From Streptacidiphilus fuscans (GTDB lineage: Bacteria; Actinomycetota; Actinomycetes; Streptomycetales; Streptomycetaceae): a stretch of DNA of 64,000 bases. The number at the start of each line of letters is the position of its first letter. Position 1 is the stretch's first letter. This document shows positions 23,023-31,131 of the stretch, in pieces. The notes under the pieces are model-generated. The model worked only from the letters and a program-made list of their open reading frames with translations, was not told where the DNA came from and did not search any database. The stretch covers positions 1 to 64,000 of the forward strand of contig NZ_JADPRT010000011.1 of NCBI RefSeq assembly GCF_015690355.1, read 5' to 3'. The position numbers and the translations under genes are program-made.

Positions 23023-24441
23023 TCAGCCGAGGGTGTCCAGGCGGGACAGGATCTCCGGGCCGAGGAAGGTGACGTCCCCGGCGCCCATGGTGAGAACGAG
23101 ATCACCGGGCTTCGCGATTCCCGCGACCAGCTCCGGAACGGCCGCCAGCGAGTGGACGCCCTGGACGTCGGTGCCCTTGGCGCGGGCCGACTCGATGACG
23201 ATCTCGCTGGTGACGCCCGGGATCGGGTCCTCGCGCGCCGGGTAGATGTCCAGCACCAGGACCTGGTCGGCCAGCGCGAGCGCCTCGCCCATCTCCAGGC
23301 CCAGCTCGCGGGTCCGGCTGAACAGGTGCGGCTGGAAGACCACGACCACGCGCCCCTCGCCCGCCGCCTCGCGGATGGCCTGGAGGTCCGCGGCGATCTC
23401 GGTCGGGTGGTGCGCGTAGGAGTCGATCACCTGGACGCCCGCCGACTCGCCCTTGAGCTGCAGCCGACGCCGCACGCCCTGGTAGCTGCTGAGCGCGGGT
23501 GCGAGCTCCGCCGCCGGAATGCCGAGCTTCACGCCTGCGGCGAGGGCGGCCACGGCGTTGTGCGCGTAGTGGCGGCCGGGGACGTTGACGGTGAAGGTCA
23601 GCTCCTCGCCCTCTGGGAGTGCGACGGTCACGTCGCTCGTCATACCACGCGGCACGATCTTCAGGATCCGCACGTCGGCGCGCTCGCCCTCGCCGACGGT
23701 CACGATCTCGAACTGCCGCCCGGCGACCCGGGAGGCCAGCTCCGCCGCACCCGCGTGGTCGATGTCGACGACCAGAGCACCACCGGGCGTGATCCGGTCG
23801 CAGAACGCCTCGAAGGACTCGTAGATCTCGTCCATGGACGCGTAGTTGGCGTGATGGTCCAGCTCCACGTTGAGGACGATGGCGACCTCGGGCGTGTACT
23901 TCTGGAAGCTGCGGTCGCTCTCGTCCGCCTCCGCGACGAAGATCTCGCCGGTGCCGTGGTGGGCGTTGCTGCCCGGCTCGTTGAGGTCGCCGCCGATGGC
24001 GAAGGACGGGTCCACGCCGAGTGCGGTCAGGCTGACCGCCAGCATGCTCGTCGTGGTGGTCTTGCCGTGCGTGCCCGCGACGGCCAGCGCCCGGCGGCCC
24101 GCCATCAACGCGGCCAGCGCGTCGGAACGGTGGATGATCGGCAGGCCGCGCCGCCGCGCCTCGACGATCTCCGGGTTGTCCTCGCGGATCGCGCTGGAGA
24201 CGACGATGCAGCTGGCCTCCGCCGGGACGTGCTCGGCGGCGTGGCCGACATGGACGTCCGCGCCCAGCTGCCGCAGGGCGAGGACGACCGTGGACTCCTT
24301 GGCGTCGCTGCCCGAGACCTGGGCGCCGCGCAGCGCGAGGATCTTGGCCAGCCCGGACATGCCGGCGCCCCCGATGCCGATGAAGTGCGGGGCGGACAGG
24401 GGCGCGGACGTTGCTGACGTGGCTGCCGGGGCGGCGGTCAT
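23023..24441 (-). CDS. murC: UDP-N-acetylmuramate--L-alanine ligase
   Basis: Adds L-alanine to UDP-MurNAc in peptidoglycan synthesis, ATP-dependent. The 472-residue protein has the N-terminal Rossmann motif FIGIGGAGMSGLAKIL, the Mur-ligase P-loop VAGTHGKTTTTSMLA, and the downstream NEPGSNAHHGTG, EADESDRSF and SYAHHPTEI motifs. I use ATG 24441 (GGAG about eight bases upstream); the longer frame to 24534 only adds a basic stretch. It stands apart from the main dcw cluster, as is common in Streptomyces, and is followed by msrB. Confidence 0.96.
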   Translation of the reverse strand: MTAAPAATSATSAPLSAPHFIGIGGAGMSGLAKILALRGAQVSGSDAKESTVVLALRQLGADVHVGHAAEHVPAEASCIVVSSAIREDNPEIVEARRRGLPIIHRSDALAALMAGRRALAVAGTHGKTTTTSMLAVSLTALGVDPSFAIGGDLNEPGSNAHHGTGEIFVAEADESDRSFQKYTPEVAIVLNVELDHHANYASMDEIYESFEAFCDRITPGGALVVDIDHAGAAELASRVAGRQFEIVTVGEGERADVRILKIVPRGMTSDVTVALPEGEELTFTVNVPGRHYAHNAVAALAAGVKLGIPAAELAPALSSYQGVRRRLQLKGESAGVQVIDSYAHHPTEIAADLQAIREAAGEGRVVVVFQPHLFSRTRELGLEMGEALALADQVLVLDIYPAREDPIPGVTSEIVIESARAKGTDVQGVHSLAAVPELVAGIAKPGDLVLTMGAGDVTFLGPEILSRLDTLG

Positions 24442-24558
24442 GGTGTCGGGCTCCGAGGGTCGTACCAACCCGGCGGGCCGGGCGTGCGGTCGCCTCGATT
24501 CTGCCGTATCGCGCGCGCCACGCGTCGCAGCCACCGCGCGACCTGCGCCGGCGGGGCA

Positions 24559-24674
24559 GTTGCACTACCTAGGGGCGCGGGGAACTGCGCGACAAGCCAC
24601 CCACACCGGTAAAGCCCCGAACGTGCAGCGCCATCCGCTCATCGGTGGTTTCTCGTCCCCTAAGGAAGTGCAAC
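24559..24674. repeat. Dispersed intergenic inverted repeat, copy C (decayed right arm)
   Basis: It begins GTTGCACTACCTAGGGGCGC and contains the canonical GGGAACTGCGCGACAAGCCACC, but the right half is eroded: GGTGGTTTCTCG is kept, then CCCCTAAGGAAGTGCAAC. It lies between murC and the next leftward gene. Confidence 0.8.
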
Positions 24675-24688
24675 GTCCCGTCGTCGGG

Positions 24689-25159
24689 TCAAGCCTGCTG
24701 CGCGAAGAGCTGAAGCACCGGGACCCCGACCTTGTGCCGAGCCTGCGAGGCCCAGTCGCGGTGGAAGAGGCCCTCGACCCAGTGCGGTGCGGCAAGAACG
24801 ATGACCTCGTCCGCCTCGACCTCCTTGACCAGGTCCTTCAGACCGTCCAGCGGGTTGTGGTCCACCACCGCGCCCTCCGCCTGCGCCGCTCCGTGCTCGC
24901 GCAGCAGCCGCAGCGTCTGCTGGAGGGAGGCGTCGGCGGCCGAGAGCGCGTCCTGGCCGTGCGGCTCGTCCCGCTCCTTCGCGGCCTGCTCCAGATAACC
25001 GAAGGCGACGTCGTCGATCGCGCGCAGCAGCTCGTCCTGCTTGCCGCGCGGCTGCATGACGACGTGGAACGAGACGGGCTCCTCGCCGTGCAGGGTGGTC
25101 ACCATGTCGGCGTCGGCATCGGAGAGGGCCTTCTCGATCAACAGTACGGTGGTGAACAC
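24689..25159 (-). CDS. Conserved small protein, universal-stress-like fold (function unknown)
   Basis: A 156-residue actinobacterial protein that starts FTTVLLIEKALSDADADMV, with core FHVVMQPRGKQDELLRAIDD and ending ADEVIVLAAPHWVEGLFHRD, then KVGVPVLQLFA. The alternating hydrophobic strands and the final VPVLQLF give a Rossmann-like, USP-like impression. Homologues in Streptomyces are sometimes labelled indole-3-glycerol phosphate synthase, which I think is a misannotation: it is too short and lacks the TIM-barrel motifs. I choose GTG 25159 because GAAAGGAC lies six bases upstream; the longer in-frame starts at 25186 and 25273 lack such a site. Confidence 0.65.
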   Translation of the reverse strand: MFTTVLLIEKALSDADADMVTTLHGEEPVSFHVVMQPRGKQDELLRAIDDVAFGYLEQAAKERDEPHGQDALSAADASLQQTLRLLREHGAAQAEGAVVDHNPLDGLKDLVKEVEADEVIVLAAPHWVEGLFHRDWASQARHKVGVPVLQLFAQQA

Positions 25160-25262
25160 GTGCGTCCTTTCGGTTGTCCTTGCCATCGTTCGCGATCCGT
25201 CGAACCCGTGGTTCTCCGACCCGTCGTGCATCCTCTCGCAATAAGCGGAGTCTCTTGCTCCG

Positions 25263-26087
25263 TTATTGCGCAATCTTCACGCTACGGGCGTAGCGAGCAA
25301 AGAGGAAACCTTTCTCCTCCAGCAAGCCGAGCAGCTCCATGCGCTCTGCCACGGAGGTCGCGCCGTGCGCGATCCGCGGCGCGTCGCCGGCTGCGATTAG
25401 GGGTGCCAGGGTGAGGCAGAGCTCGTCCAGCCGCCCGGCTTCCGCCAGTTGCCCGAGCAGGCGCGGCCCGCCCTCGGTCAGCTGACGCAGCAGTCCACGC
25501 TCCGCCAGGGCCGTCGCGGCGCGGGCCAGGTCGACCTCCTGCTCGCCCGCCAGCACGACGTCGGCGACCTGCCGCGCCTTTACCAAACGGTCCGCCGGAG
25601 CGTGCTCGGCGGTGACCACGATCGTCCGCACCAGCGGCTCGGTGAAGAGCGGCAGTGTGAAGTCCAGGTCCAGGCTCGCCGTCACCACGGCGATCACCGG
25701 CGCGGGGCTCTGTCCGCGCGCCGCGCGGTCGGCGGCGAAGTGCTCCCGGGCGCGGGCCGGACGGTAGCCCTCCGCCCGCACGGTCTGCGCGCCGACGATC
25801 ACCACGTCGGCGAGCGCCCGCAGGACCCCGAAGATCCGCTTGTCGGCAGGCGAGGAGAGACCCTCGGACAGGCCGTCCAGCCGGGCGGCGCCGTCCAGGC
25901 TGCTGACCATGTTGCCGCGCAGCCACGGCCGTCCCGCGCCCACGACCTCGGCGGGATACGCGTAGGCGGCGGCGAGTTGGTCCAGGCTCCACTCGACGTC
26001 AGCGGCCCCCGCGCCGGCCTCGGTGTCCCCGGGCGTCTGCGGGGTGAGGTCGGTCACATCGGGGGCGTAAGGAAGCAGTCTGCGCAC
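25263..26087 (-). CDS. RibD C-terminal-domain pyrimidine reductase family protein
   Basis: A 274-residue stand-alone dihydrofolate-reductase-like domain of the RibD C-terminal family. Visible features are RPWLRGNMVSSLDGAARLDG, ADVVIVGAQTVRAEGY, a VAVVTASLDLDFTLPLF-like strand and LTEGGPRLLGQLAEAGRLDELCLTLAPL. Family members reduce a ribosylamino-pyrimidine in riboflavin synthesis, but stand-alone actinobacterial copies are of uncertain substrate. GTG 26087 is the first start before the conserved part and leaves only 45 bases to the divergent zapE start, so the two promoters must overlap. Confidence 0.85.
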   Translation of the reverse strand: MRRLLPYAPDVTDLTPQTPGDTEAGAGAADVEWSLDQLAAAYAYPAEVVGAGRPWLRGNMVSSLDGAARLDGLSEGLSSPADKRIFGVLRALADVVIVGAQTVRAEGYRPARAREHFAADRAARGQSPAPVIAVVTASLDLDFTLPLFTEPLVRTIVVTAEHAPADRLVKARQVADVVLAGEQEVDLARAATALAERGLLRQLTEGGPRLLGQLAEAGRLDELCLTLAPLIAAGDAPRIAHGATSVAERMELLGLLEEKGFLFARYARSVKIAQ

Positions 26088-26132
26088 ATGGGGCAGTCTT
26101 CCACGCCCCCGCGGACCGTACCCTTGGGACTC

Positions 26133-27182
26133 GTGTCGCCTATAGCCCTGTCCGAGCGCCGGCCCGTCGTTGCAGCCGAGCGGCTGATCGCCGAGATGGT
26201 CCCGCCGCCGCGCTTCCAGGGAGCGCGCTTCGCCACGTACATCCCTGACCCGCAGCAGCCGAGCCAGAGCGAGGCCGTGCGGATCCTGGAGGCGTTCGCG
26301 TCCGGCCTGTCGTCGCGCGGCGCCGCACCTGCGGCGAAGAAGCGCTGGTTCGGCCGTTCGACGCAGCCCGCGACCCCGGCCGGTCCCGGCGGCATCTACC
26401 TCGACGGCGGCTACGGCGTCGGCAAGACCCACCTGCTCGCCTCGCTCTGGCACGCGACGCCCGGCTCCAAGGCCTTCGGCACCTTCGTCGAGCTGACCAA
26501 CCTGGTCGGCGCGCTCGGCTTCCAGCAGGCGGTCCAGGCGCTGTCCGGGCACACCCTGCTCTGCATCGACGAGTTCGAACTGGACGACCCGGGCGACACC
26601 GTCCTGGTCTCCACCCTGCTGACCCGCCTCGCCGAGGCGGGCGTGAAGCTGGCCGCCACCTCCAACACCCTGCCCGGCAAGCTGGGCGAGGGCCGTTTCG
26701 CGGCGTCCGACTTCATGCGCGAGATCCAGGGGCTGGCCTCGCGGTTCCGCAGCGTCCGCATCGACGGCCAGGACTACCGCCACCGCGGCCTCCCCGAGGC
26801 CCCGCCGCCGTACGTCGACGCCGAGGTCGCCCAACTCGCCGCGTCCTACGGCGAGGGCGCGTCCCTGGACGACTTCGACGCGCTCCTCGACCACCTCTCC
26901 GAGGTCCACCCCAGCCGCTACGGCGCCCTGTTGGACGGCGTGGACGCCGTCTTCCTGCGCGGCGTCACCCCCGTCGCGGACCAGAGCACGGCGCTGCGCC
27001 TCGTCGTCCTGGCGGACCGGATGTACGACCGCGAACTGCCGATCGTCGCCTCCGGCGCGGGCTTCGACTCCATCTTCAGCGAGGAGATGCTGGCCGGCGG
27101 CTACAAGAAGAAGTACTTCCGCGCGATATCCCGCCTGGTCGCACTGGCCCGCGACAGCAAGCAGATAGCCGCGACCTCCTGA
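26133..27182 (+). CDS. zapE: Cell division protein ZapE (AFG1-like ATPase)
   Basis: A 349-residue P-loop ATPase of the AFG1/LACE1/ZapE family. It has Walker A in YLDGGYGVGKTHLLASLWH, Walker B in LLCIDEFELDD, sensor-like ATSNTLPGKLGEGRFAASDF and the C-terminal RAISRLVALA. ZapE associates with the divisome in other bacteria. An insertion rich in Ala/Pro precedes the Walker A motif. It starts at GTG 26133, with only 45 bases separating it from the divergent reductase start, and no downstream partner is coexpressed. Confidence 0.9.
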   Translation: MSPIALSERRPVVAAERLIAEMVPPPRFQGARFATYIPDPQQPSQSEAVRILEAFASGLSSRGAAPAAKKRWFGRSTQPATPAGPGGIYLDGGYGVGKTHLLASLWHATPGSKAFGTFVELTNLVGALGFQQAVQALSGHTLLCIDEFELDDPGDTVLVSTLLTRLAEAGVKLAATSNTLPGKLGEGRFAASDFMREIQGLASRFRSVRIDGQDYRHRGLPEAPPPYVDAEVAQLAASYGEGASLDDFDALLDHLSEVHPSRYGALLDGVDAVFLRGVTPVADQSTALRLVVLADRMYDRELPIVASGAGFDSIFSEEMLAGGYKKKYFRAISRLVALARDSKQIAATS

Positions 27183-27200
27183 GTCTGCCCGCGGGGCGGA

Positions 27201-27455
27201 TCAGGGGTTCGGGCTCACCGAATGGACGAGCACCAGCTCAAGGCGCGGAATGATCCCGTAGGTGAACATCCCGCCCTTGACCGCGACGGTCTCCAGAGAC
27301 AGCGGTCCACCGGTGTAGGCCGTCCCGTCCAGGTAGACCGCCTCTGCCATCCTGACCACCTCGGCGACCTTCTCCTCGACTGCTGCCAGGAACGCGAGTG
27401 GCGCGCCCCCTGCGACGTGGGTCTTGTCAGGGTTGTAGTCCCAGGCCCAGGTCAC
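27201..27455 (-). CDS. Small protein, putative toxin partner of the DUF6247 protein
   Basis: An 84-residue protein, starting TWAWDYNPDKTHVAGGAP, with a helix FLAAVEEKVAEVVRMAEAVYL and a C-terminal strand region MFTYGIIPRLELVLVHSV. The order (conserved WxYxPDxxHVxGGxP, long helix, short basic strands) resembles RelE/ParE-like toxins that I have seen next to antitoxin-like genes in Streptomyces, but I cannot see classical catalytic residues. Its GTG overlaps the stop of the upstream DUF6247 gene (GTGA), so it is translationally coupled. The toxin label is an inference. Confidence 0.55.
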   Translation of the reverse strand: MTWAWDYNPDKTHVAGGAPLAFLAAVEEKVAEVVRMAEAVYLDGTAYTGGPLSLETVAVKGGMFTYGIIPRLELVLVHSVSPNP

Positions 27456-27805
27456 TTGCTGACCGCCGCGAAGCAGGTGCGCCAGATGTCGCCGACGATG
27501 CTGGCGTACTTGCGGCACTCGTCGACGGTCGTGGCGTTGTGGGCCTCGTACTCGGCCTGGTGATAGGACCTGGCCCGGTCGGGGAAACGCTCGATTTCCA
27601 CTACGGTCGCCCAGTGCATCAGGAACGCCCGGACATGCGTCGTGTCGTCCGTGCGGAACGTCTCGGTAACGGCCTTGGCCTCGTCCTCGAGCATCCGGGG
27701 GAGCTGGTTGGGTGACACGATCGCGAGCGCTGCTTTGAGCGCGGCCGCGCTCAACTCCGGCCGCGAGATGAGCGCGCCTCCATCGGGCGTGGGCACAGTG
27801 GTCAT
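27452..27805 (-). CDS. DUF6247 family protein (putative antitoxin-like)
   Basis: A 117-residue protein with the DUF6247 pattern: ISRPELSAAALKAALAIVSP, MLEDEAKAVTETFRTDD, LMHWATVVEIERFPDRARSY and DECRKYASIVGDIWR. It is mainly helical, with no signal peptide. ATG 27805 follows GGGAG six bases upstream; the frame extends upstream but without a site. It overlaps the downstream small gene by four bases. DUF6247 genes are typically found in such two-gene units in actinobacteria, and the antitoxin role is inferred from that context. Confidence 0.7.
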   Translation of the reverse strand: MTTVPTPDGGALISRPELSAAALKAALAIVSPNQLPRMLEDEAKAVTETFRTDDTTHVRAFLMHWATVVEIERFPDRARSYHQAEYEAHNATTVDECRKYASIVGDIWRTCFAAVSK

Positions 27806-27934
27806 GCGTCGCTCCCTGATGTTGTGCCCCAGTGGCACACGGTGGGCCCAGCCTAGTGCTCACCGCTGACATCTCGTGGGTGCGTTCTCCCGTCCGGGAG
27901 GGGTTTGTCAGTGGGGGGTCGTACGGTTGGTGCC

Positions 27935-30055
27935 GTGAGACCCATCACCGATCTTCAGCGGTCCGTGGCGCCTTTCGAGGTCGTCAGTCCCTACCAGCCC
28001 AACGGCGACCAGCCCGCCGCCATCGCGGAGCTCGAGCGTCGTGTCCGCGCGGGCGAGAAGGACGTGGTCCTGCTCGGCGCCACCGGCACCGGCAAGTCCG
28101 CGACCACGGCGTGGATGATCGAGAAGCTCCAGCGCCCGACGCTGGTCATGGCGCCGAACAAGACGCTGGCCGCCCAGCTGGCCAACGAGTTCCGCGAGCT
28201 GCTGCCGAACAACGCCGTCGAGTACTTCGTCTCGTACTACGACTACTACCAGCCCGAGGCGTACATCGCGCAGACGGACACCTACATCGAGAAGGACTCC
28301 TCGATCAACGAGGAGGTCGAGCGGCTGCGCCACTCGGCCACCAACTCGCTGCTGACCCGGCGCGACGTCGTGGTGGTCGCCTCCGTCTCCTGCATCTACG
28401 GCCTGGGAACGCCGCAGGAGTACGTGGACCGCATGGTCCAGCTCAAGGTCGGCGACGAGATCGACCGCGACCAGCTGCTGCGCCGTTTCGTCGAGATCCA
28501 GTACAACCGGAACGACGTCGCCTTCACCCGCGGCACCTTCCGGGTGCGCGGCGACACCATCGAGATCTTCCCGGTCTACGAGGAGCTCGCGGTCCGGATC
28601 GAGATGTTCGGCGACGAGATCGAGGCGCTCAGCACGCTGCACCCGCTCACCGGCGAGGTGATCAGCGAGGACCAGACGCTCCACGTCTTCCCGGCCTCCC
28701 ACTACGTGGCCGGTCCGGAGCGGATGGAGCACGCCATCTCCGGCATCGAGACCGAGCTGGAGCAGACCCTCGCCAAGATGGAGAAGCAGGGCAAGCTGCT
28801 GGAGGCCCAGCGGCTGCGCATGCGCACGACGTACGACATCGAGATGATGCGTCAGATCGGCACCTGCTCCGGCATCGAGAACTACTCCCGGCACATCGAC
28901 GGCCGTGATCCGGGCAGCGCGCCCAACACCCTGATGGACTTCTTCCCGGAGGACTTCCTCCTGGTCATCGACGAGTCGCACGTCACCGTGCCGCAGATCG
29001 GCGCGATGTACGAGGGCGACGCCTCGCGCAAGCGGGCGCTGGTCGAGCACGGCTTCCGGCTGCCCTCGGCGATGGACAACCGCCCGCTCAAGTGGGAGGA
29101 GTTCGTCGAGCGCATTGGTCAGACGGTCTACCTCTCGGCCACCCCGGGCGACTACGAGCTCTCCCGCGGCGACGGCGCGGTCGAGCAGATCATCCGCCCG
29201 ACCGGCCTGATCGACCCGGAGATCGTGGTCAAGCCGACGGAGGGTCAGATCGACGACCTGGTCCACGAGATCCGGCTGCGCACCGAGAAGGACGAGCGCG
29301 TCCTGGTCACCACCCTGACCAAGAAGATGTCCGAGGACCTCACCGACTACATGCTCGAACTCGGCATCCGGGTCCGGTACCTGCACAGCGACATCGACAC
29401 CCTGCGCCGGGTCGAGCTGCTGCGCCAGCTGCGCGCGGGCGAGTACGACGTGCTGGTCGGCATCAACCTGCTCCGTGAGGGCCTCGACCTGCCCGAGGTC
29501 TCGCTGGTGGCGATCCTGGACGCGGACAAGGAGGGCTTCCTGCGCTCGCCCCGGTCGCTGATCCAGACGATCGGCCGTGCGGCCCGTAACGTCTCCGGCC
29601 AGGTCCACATGTATGCGGACCGGATCACCCCCGCCATGGAGCGGGCGATCGATGAGACCAACCGGCGACGCGAGATCCAGCAGGCCTACAACCGCGAGCA
29701 CGGCATCGACCCGCAGCCGCTGCGCAAGAAGATCGGCGACATCCTCGACTCGCTCGCCCGCGAGGACATGGACACCGCCGAGCTGCTCAGCACCGGCTAC
29801 CGCCAGGGCGGTGGCGGCGGACGCGGCCAGAAGGCCCCGGTCCCGGCGCTCGGCGCCAAGGCCGCGGCCGCCGCGGGCTCGAAGGACGCCAAGGGCCTGC
29901 CCGCGGCCGAACTGGCCGAGTTGATCGGCGAGCTGACCGACCGGATGCACGCCGCCGCGGCCGAGCTGCAGTTCGAGGTCGCCGCGCGGCTCCGTGACGA
30001 GGTGAACGAACTGAAGAAGGAGTTGCGCCAGATGCGCGAAGCGGGCCTCGCCTGA
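27935..30055 (+). CDS. uvrB: Excinuclease ABC subunit B
   Basis: The damage-verification helicase of nucleotide excision repair, 706 residues. It has Walker A GATGTGKSATTAWMI, the beta-hairpin region YYDYYQPEAYIAQTDTYIEK, the DEAD-like box VIDESHVTVPQIG, helicase motifs VYLSATPGDYEL, GINLLREGLDLPEV and QTIGRAARN, and a C-terminal UVR motif for UvrC (ELTDRMHAAAAELQFEVAA). A Gly/Ala/Lys-rich insert precedes that motif. GTG 27935 begins the conserved RPITDLQRSVAPFEV. uvrA and uvrC also lie in this window, 14-21 kb downstream. Confidence 0.97.
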   Translation: MRPITDLQRSVAPFEVVSPYQPNGDQPAAIAELERRVRAGEKDVVLLGATGTGKSATTAWMIEKLQRPTLVMAPNKTLAAQLANEFRELLPNNAVEYFVSYYDYYQPEAYIAQTDTYIEKDSSINEEVERLRHSATNSLLTRRDVVVVASVSCIYGLGTPQEYVDRMVQLKVGDEIDRDQLLRRFVEIQYNRNDVAFTRGTFRVRGDTIEIFPVYEELAVRIEMFGDEIEALSTLHPLTGEVISEDQTLHVFPASHYVAGPERMEHAISGIETELEQTLAKMEKQGKLLEAQRLRMRTTYDIEMMRQIGTCSGIENYSRHIDGRDPGSAPNTLMDFFPEDFLLVIDESHVTVPQIGAMYEGDASRKRALVEHGFRLPSAMDNRPLKWEEFVERIGQTVYLSATPGDYELSRGDGAVEQIIRPTGLIDPEIVVKPTEGQIDDLVHEIRLRTEKDERVLVTTLTKKMSEDLTDYMLELGIRVRYLHSDIDTLRRVELLRQLRAGEYDVLVGINLLREGLDLPEVSLVAILDADKEGFLRSPRSLIQTIGRAARNVSGQVHMYADRITPAMERAIDETNRRREIQQAYNREHGIDPQPLRKKIGDILDSLAREDMDTAELLSTGYRQGGGGGRGQKAPVPALGAKAAAAAGSKDAKGLPAAELAELIGELTDRMHAAAAELQFEVAARLRDEVNELKKELRQMREAGLA

Positions 30056-30198
30056 GTGCACCGCCTGAGTGATCGTCGGGACTCTCGGGGAACCCGCAGG
30101 CCCGTTCGGGTCGTATGGTGCTGTGAGGGCTGCATCGGAGCCGGACGGGCGGCGGTTCCGAGGCTGCGGTTCGCGAACGAGTTCGGGAGGGGCGTGCC

Positions 30199-30777
30199 GT
30201 GTCGGTGAACCTGAGCAAGGGTCAGAGCGTAAGTCTGGAGAAGGACGGCGGAGCCTCGCTGTCCCTGGTGCGTATGGGCCTGGGGTGGCAGGCGGCGCCG
30301 CGCAAGGGCCTGTTCGGCACCCGTCGTCGCGAGATCGACCTGGACGCCTCGGCGGTGCTCTACTCCCACGGCTCGCTGGCGGACGTGGTCTTCTTCCAGC
30401 ACCTGGTGAGCAACGACGGTTCGGTGCGCCACACCGGCGACAACCTGGTCGGCGGCAAGGGCGGTGAGGACGACGAGTCGATCCTGGTCGACCTGCGCCG
30501 GGTTCCCGACCGGATCACCCAGATCGTCTTCACGGTCAACTCGTACAACGGCCAGAGCTTCCAGGAGGTGCAGCGCGCCCACTGCCGTCTGGTCGACGAG
30601 GCCACCGGCGACGAGCTGGCCCGCTACACGCTCAGCGGCGGGGGCCCGCACACCGGCCAGGTGATGGCCAAGGTCTACCGGGACGCGGTCGGCGGCTGGC
30701 AGATGGCGGCCATCGGCATCCCGGCGCAGGGCCGCACCTTCCAGGAGATGCTCCCGGCGATCGAGCAGGCGCTCTGA
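30199..30777 (+). CDS. TerD-family calcium-binding stress protein
   Basis: A 192-residue TerD-domain protein with N-terminal SVNLSKGQSVSLEK, the strand RMGLGWQAAP, IDLDASAVLY, VFFQHLVSNDGSVRHTGDN, and GGKGGEDDESILVDLRRVPD, the acidic calcium-binding segment of the family. TerD paralogues in Streptomyces influence development and stress resistance. It starts at GTG 30199 after GGGAGGGG. It is monocistronic, with a 354-base gene-free region after it. Confidence 0.9.
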   Translation: MSVNLSKGQSVSLEKDGGASLSLVRMGLGWQAAPRKGLFGTRRREIDLDASAVLYSHGSLADVVFFQHLVSNDGSVRHTGDNLVGGKGGEDDESILVDLRRVPDRITQIVFTVNSYNGQSFQEVQRAHCRLVDEATGDELARYTLSGGGPHTGQVMAKVYRDAVGGWQMAAIGIPAQGRTFQEMLPAIEQAL

Positions 30778-31131
30778 TCAGGCGGTCGGTGCGGGCGTCT
30801 GAGCAGGCCCGTTCTCCGGATGTAAAGGATCTGTGAGATAGCCCTCAATACCTCGCGAGAGCTTGGGGTGCGCCGACCTCATCTGCCTAACCTGCCCGAG
30901 TCCGTCTGCCACAGACGGACACCGTGCGCCGGTACGCCTTGTCCTGCCCGTCGACGCCGGATCGCACGAGTACCACGGGCCGGAGCGGGGGAACCAGGTA
31001 AGCGCCCCGCTGTGCCCTGCGCGCCCACGCGCAGGGGAGGCCGGGGCTTGGGGTGAAGCCGCCGCCGCGCGGCCGGGCCAGCCTTCCGGCCCGAACCCGA
31101 CAGCTCACCTCGCAGGCGTCGGAGAGGCGCC
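30778..31131. other. Gene-free region between terD-like and GH16 genes
   Basis: No coding frame is supported here. Two structures are visible: a perfect 9-base hairpin (GTCCGTCTG, CCA loop, CAGACGGAC) at 30900-30920, and a weaker CCTGCGC-N6-GCGCAGG stem near 31017. Either could end terD transcription or lie in the leader of the GH16 gene, whose GGAGAGG ribosome binding site is just before 31132. Confidence 0.6.
30900..30920. terminator. Hairpin after terD-like gene (terminator or leader structure)
   Basis: A perfect inverted repeat of nine bases with a CCA loop. It lies 122 bases after the terD-like stop; no T-tract follows, so its role is uncertain. Confidence 0.4.

Noticed and set aside
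24689..25159. Indole-3-glycerol phosphate synthase label for the 156-residue protein
   Set aside because: Length and motifs do not fit a TrpC barrel; it looks like a small USP-like protein.
26088..26909. Extension of the RibD-like frame to 26909
   Set aside because: The added sequence is antisense to zapE and has no reductase similarity; the gene starts at GTG 26087.
27456..27872. Extension of the small toxin-like frame upstream to 27872
   Set aside because: It overlaps the well-supported DUF6247 gene in another frame; the coupled GTG at 27455 is the better start.
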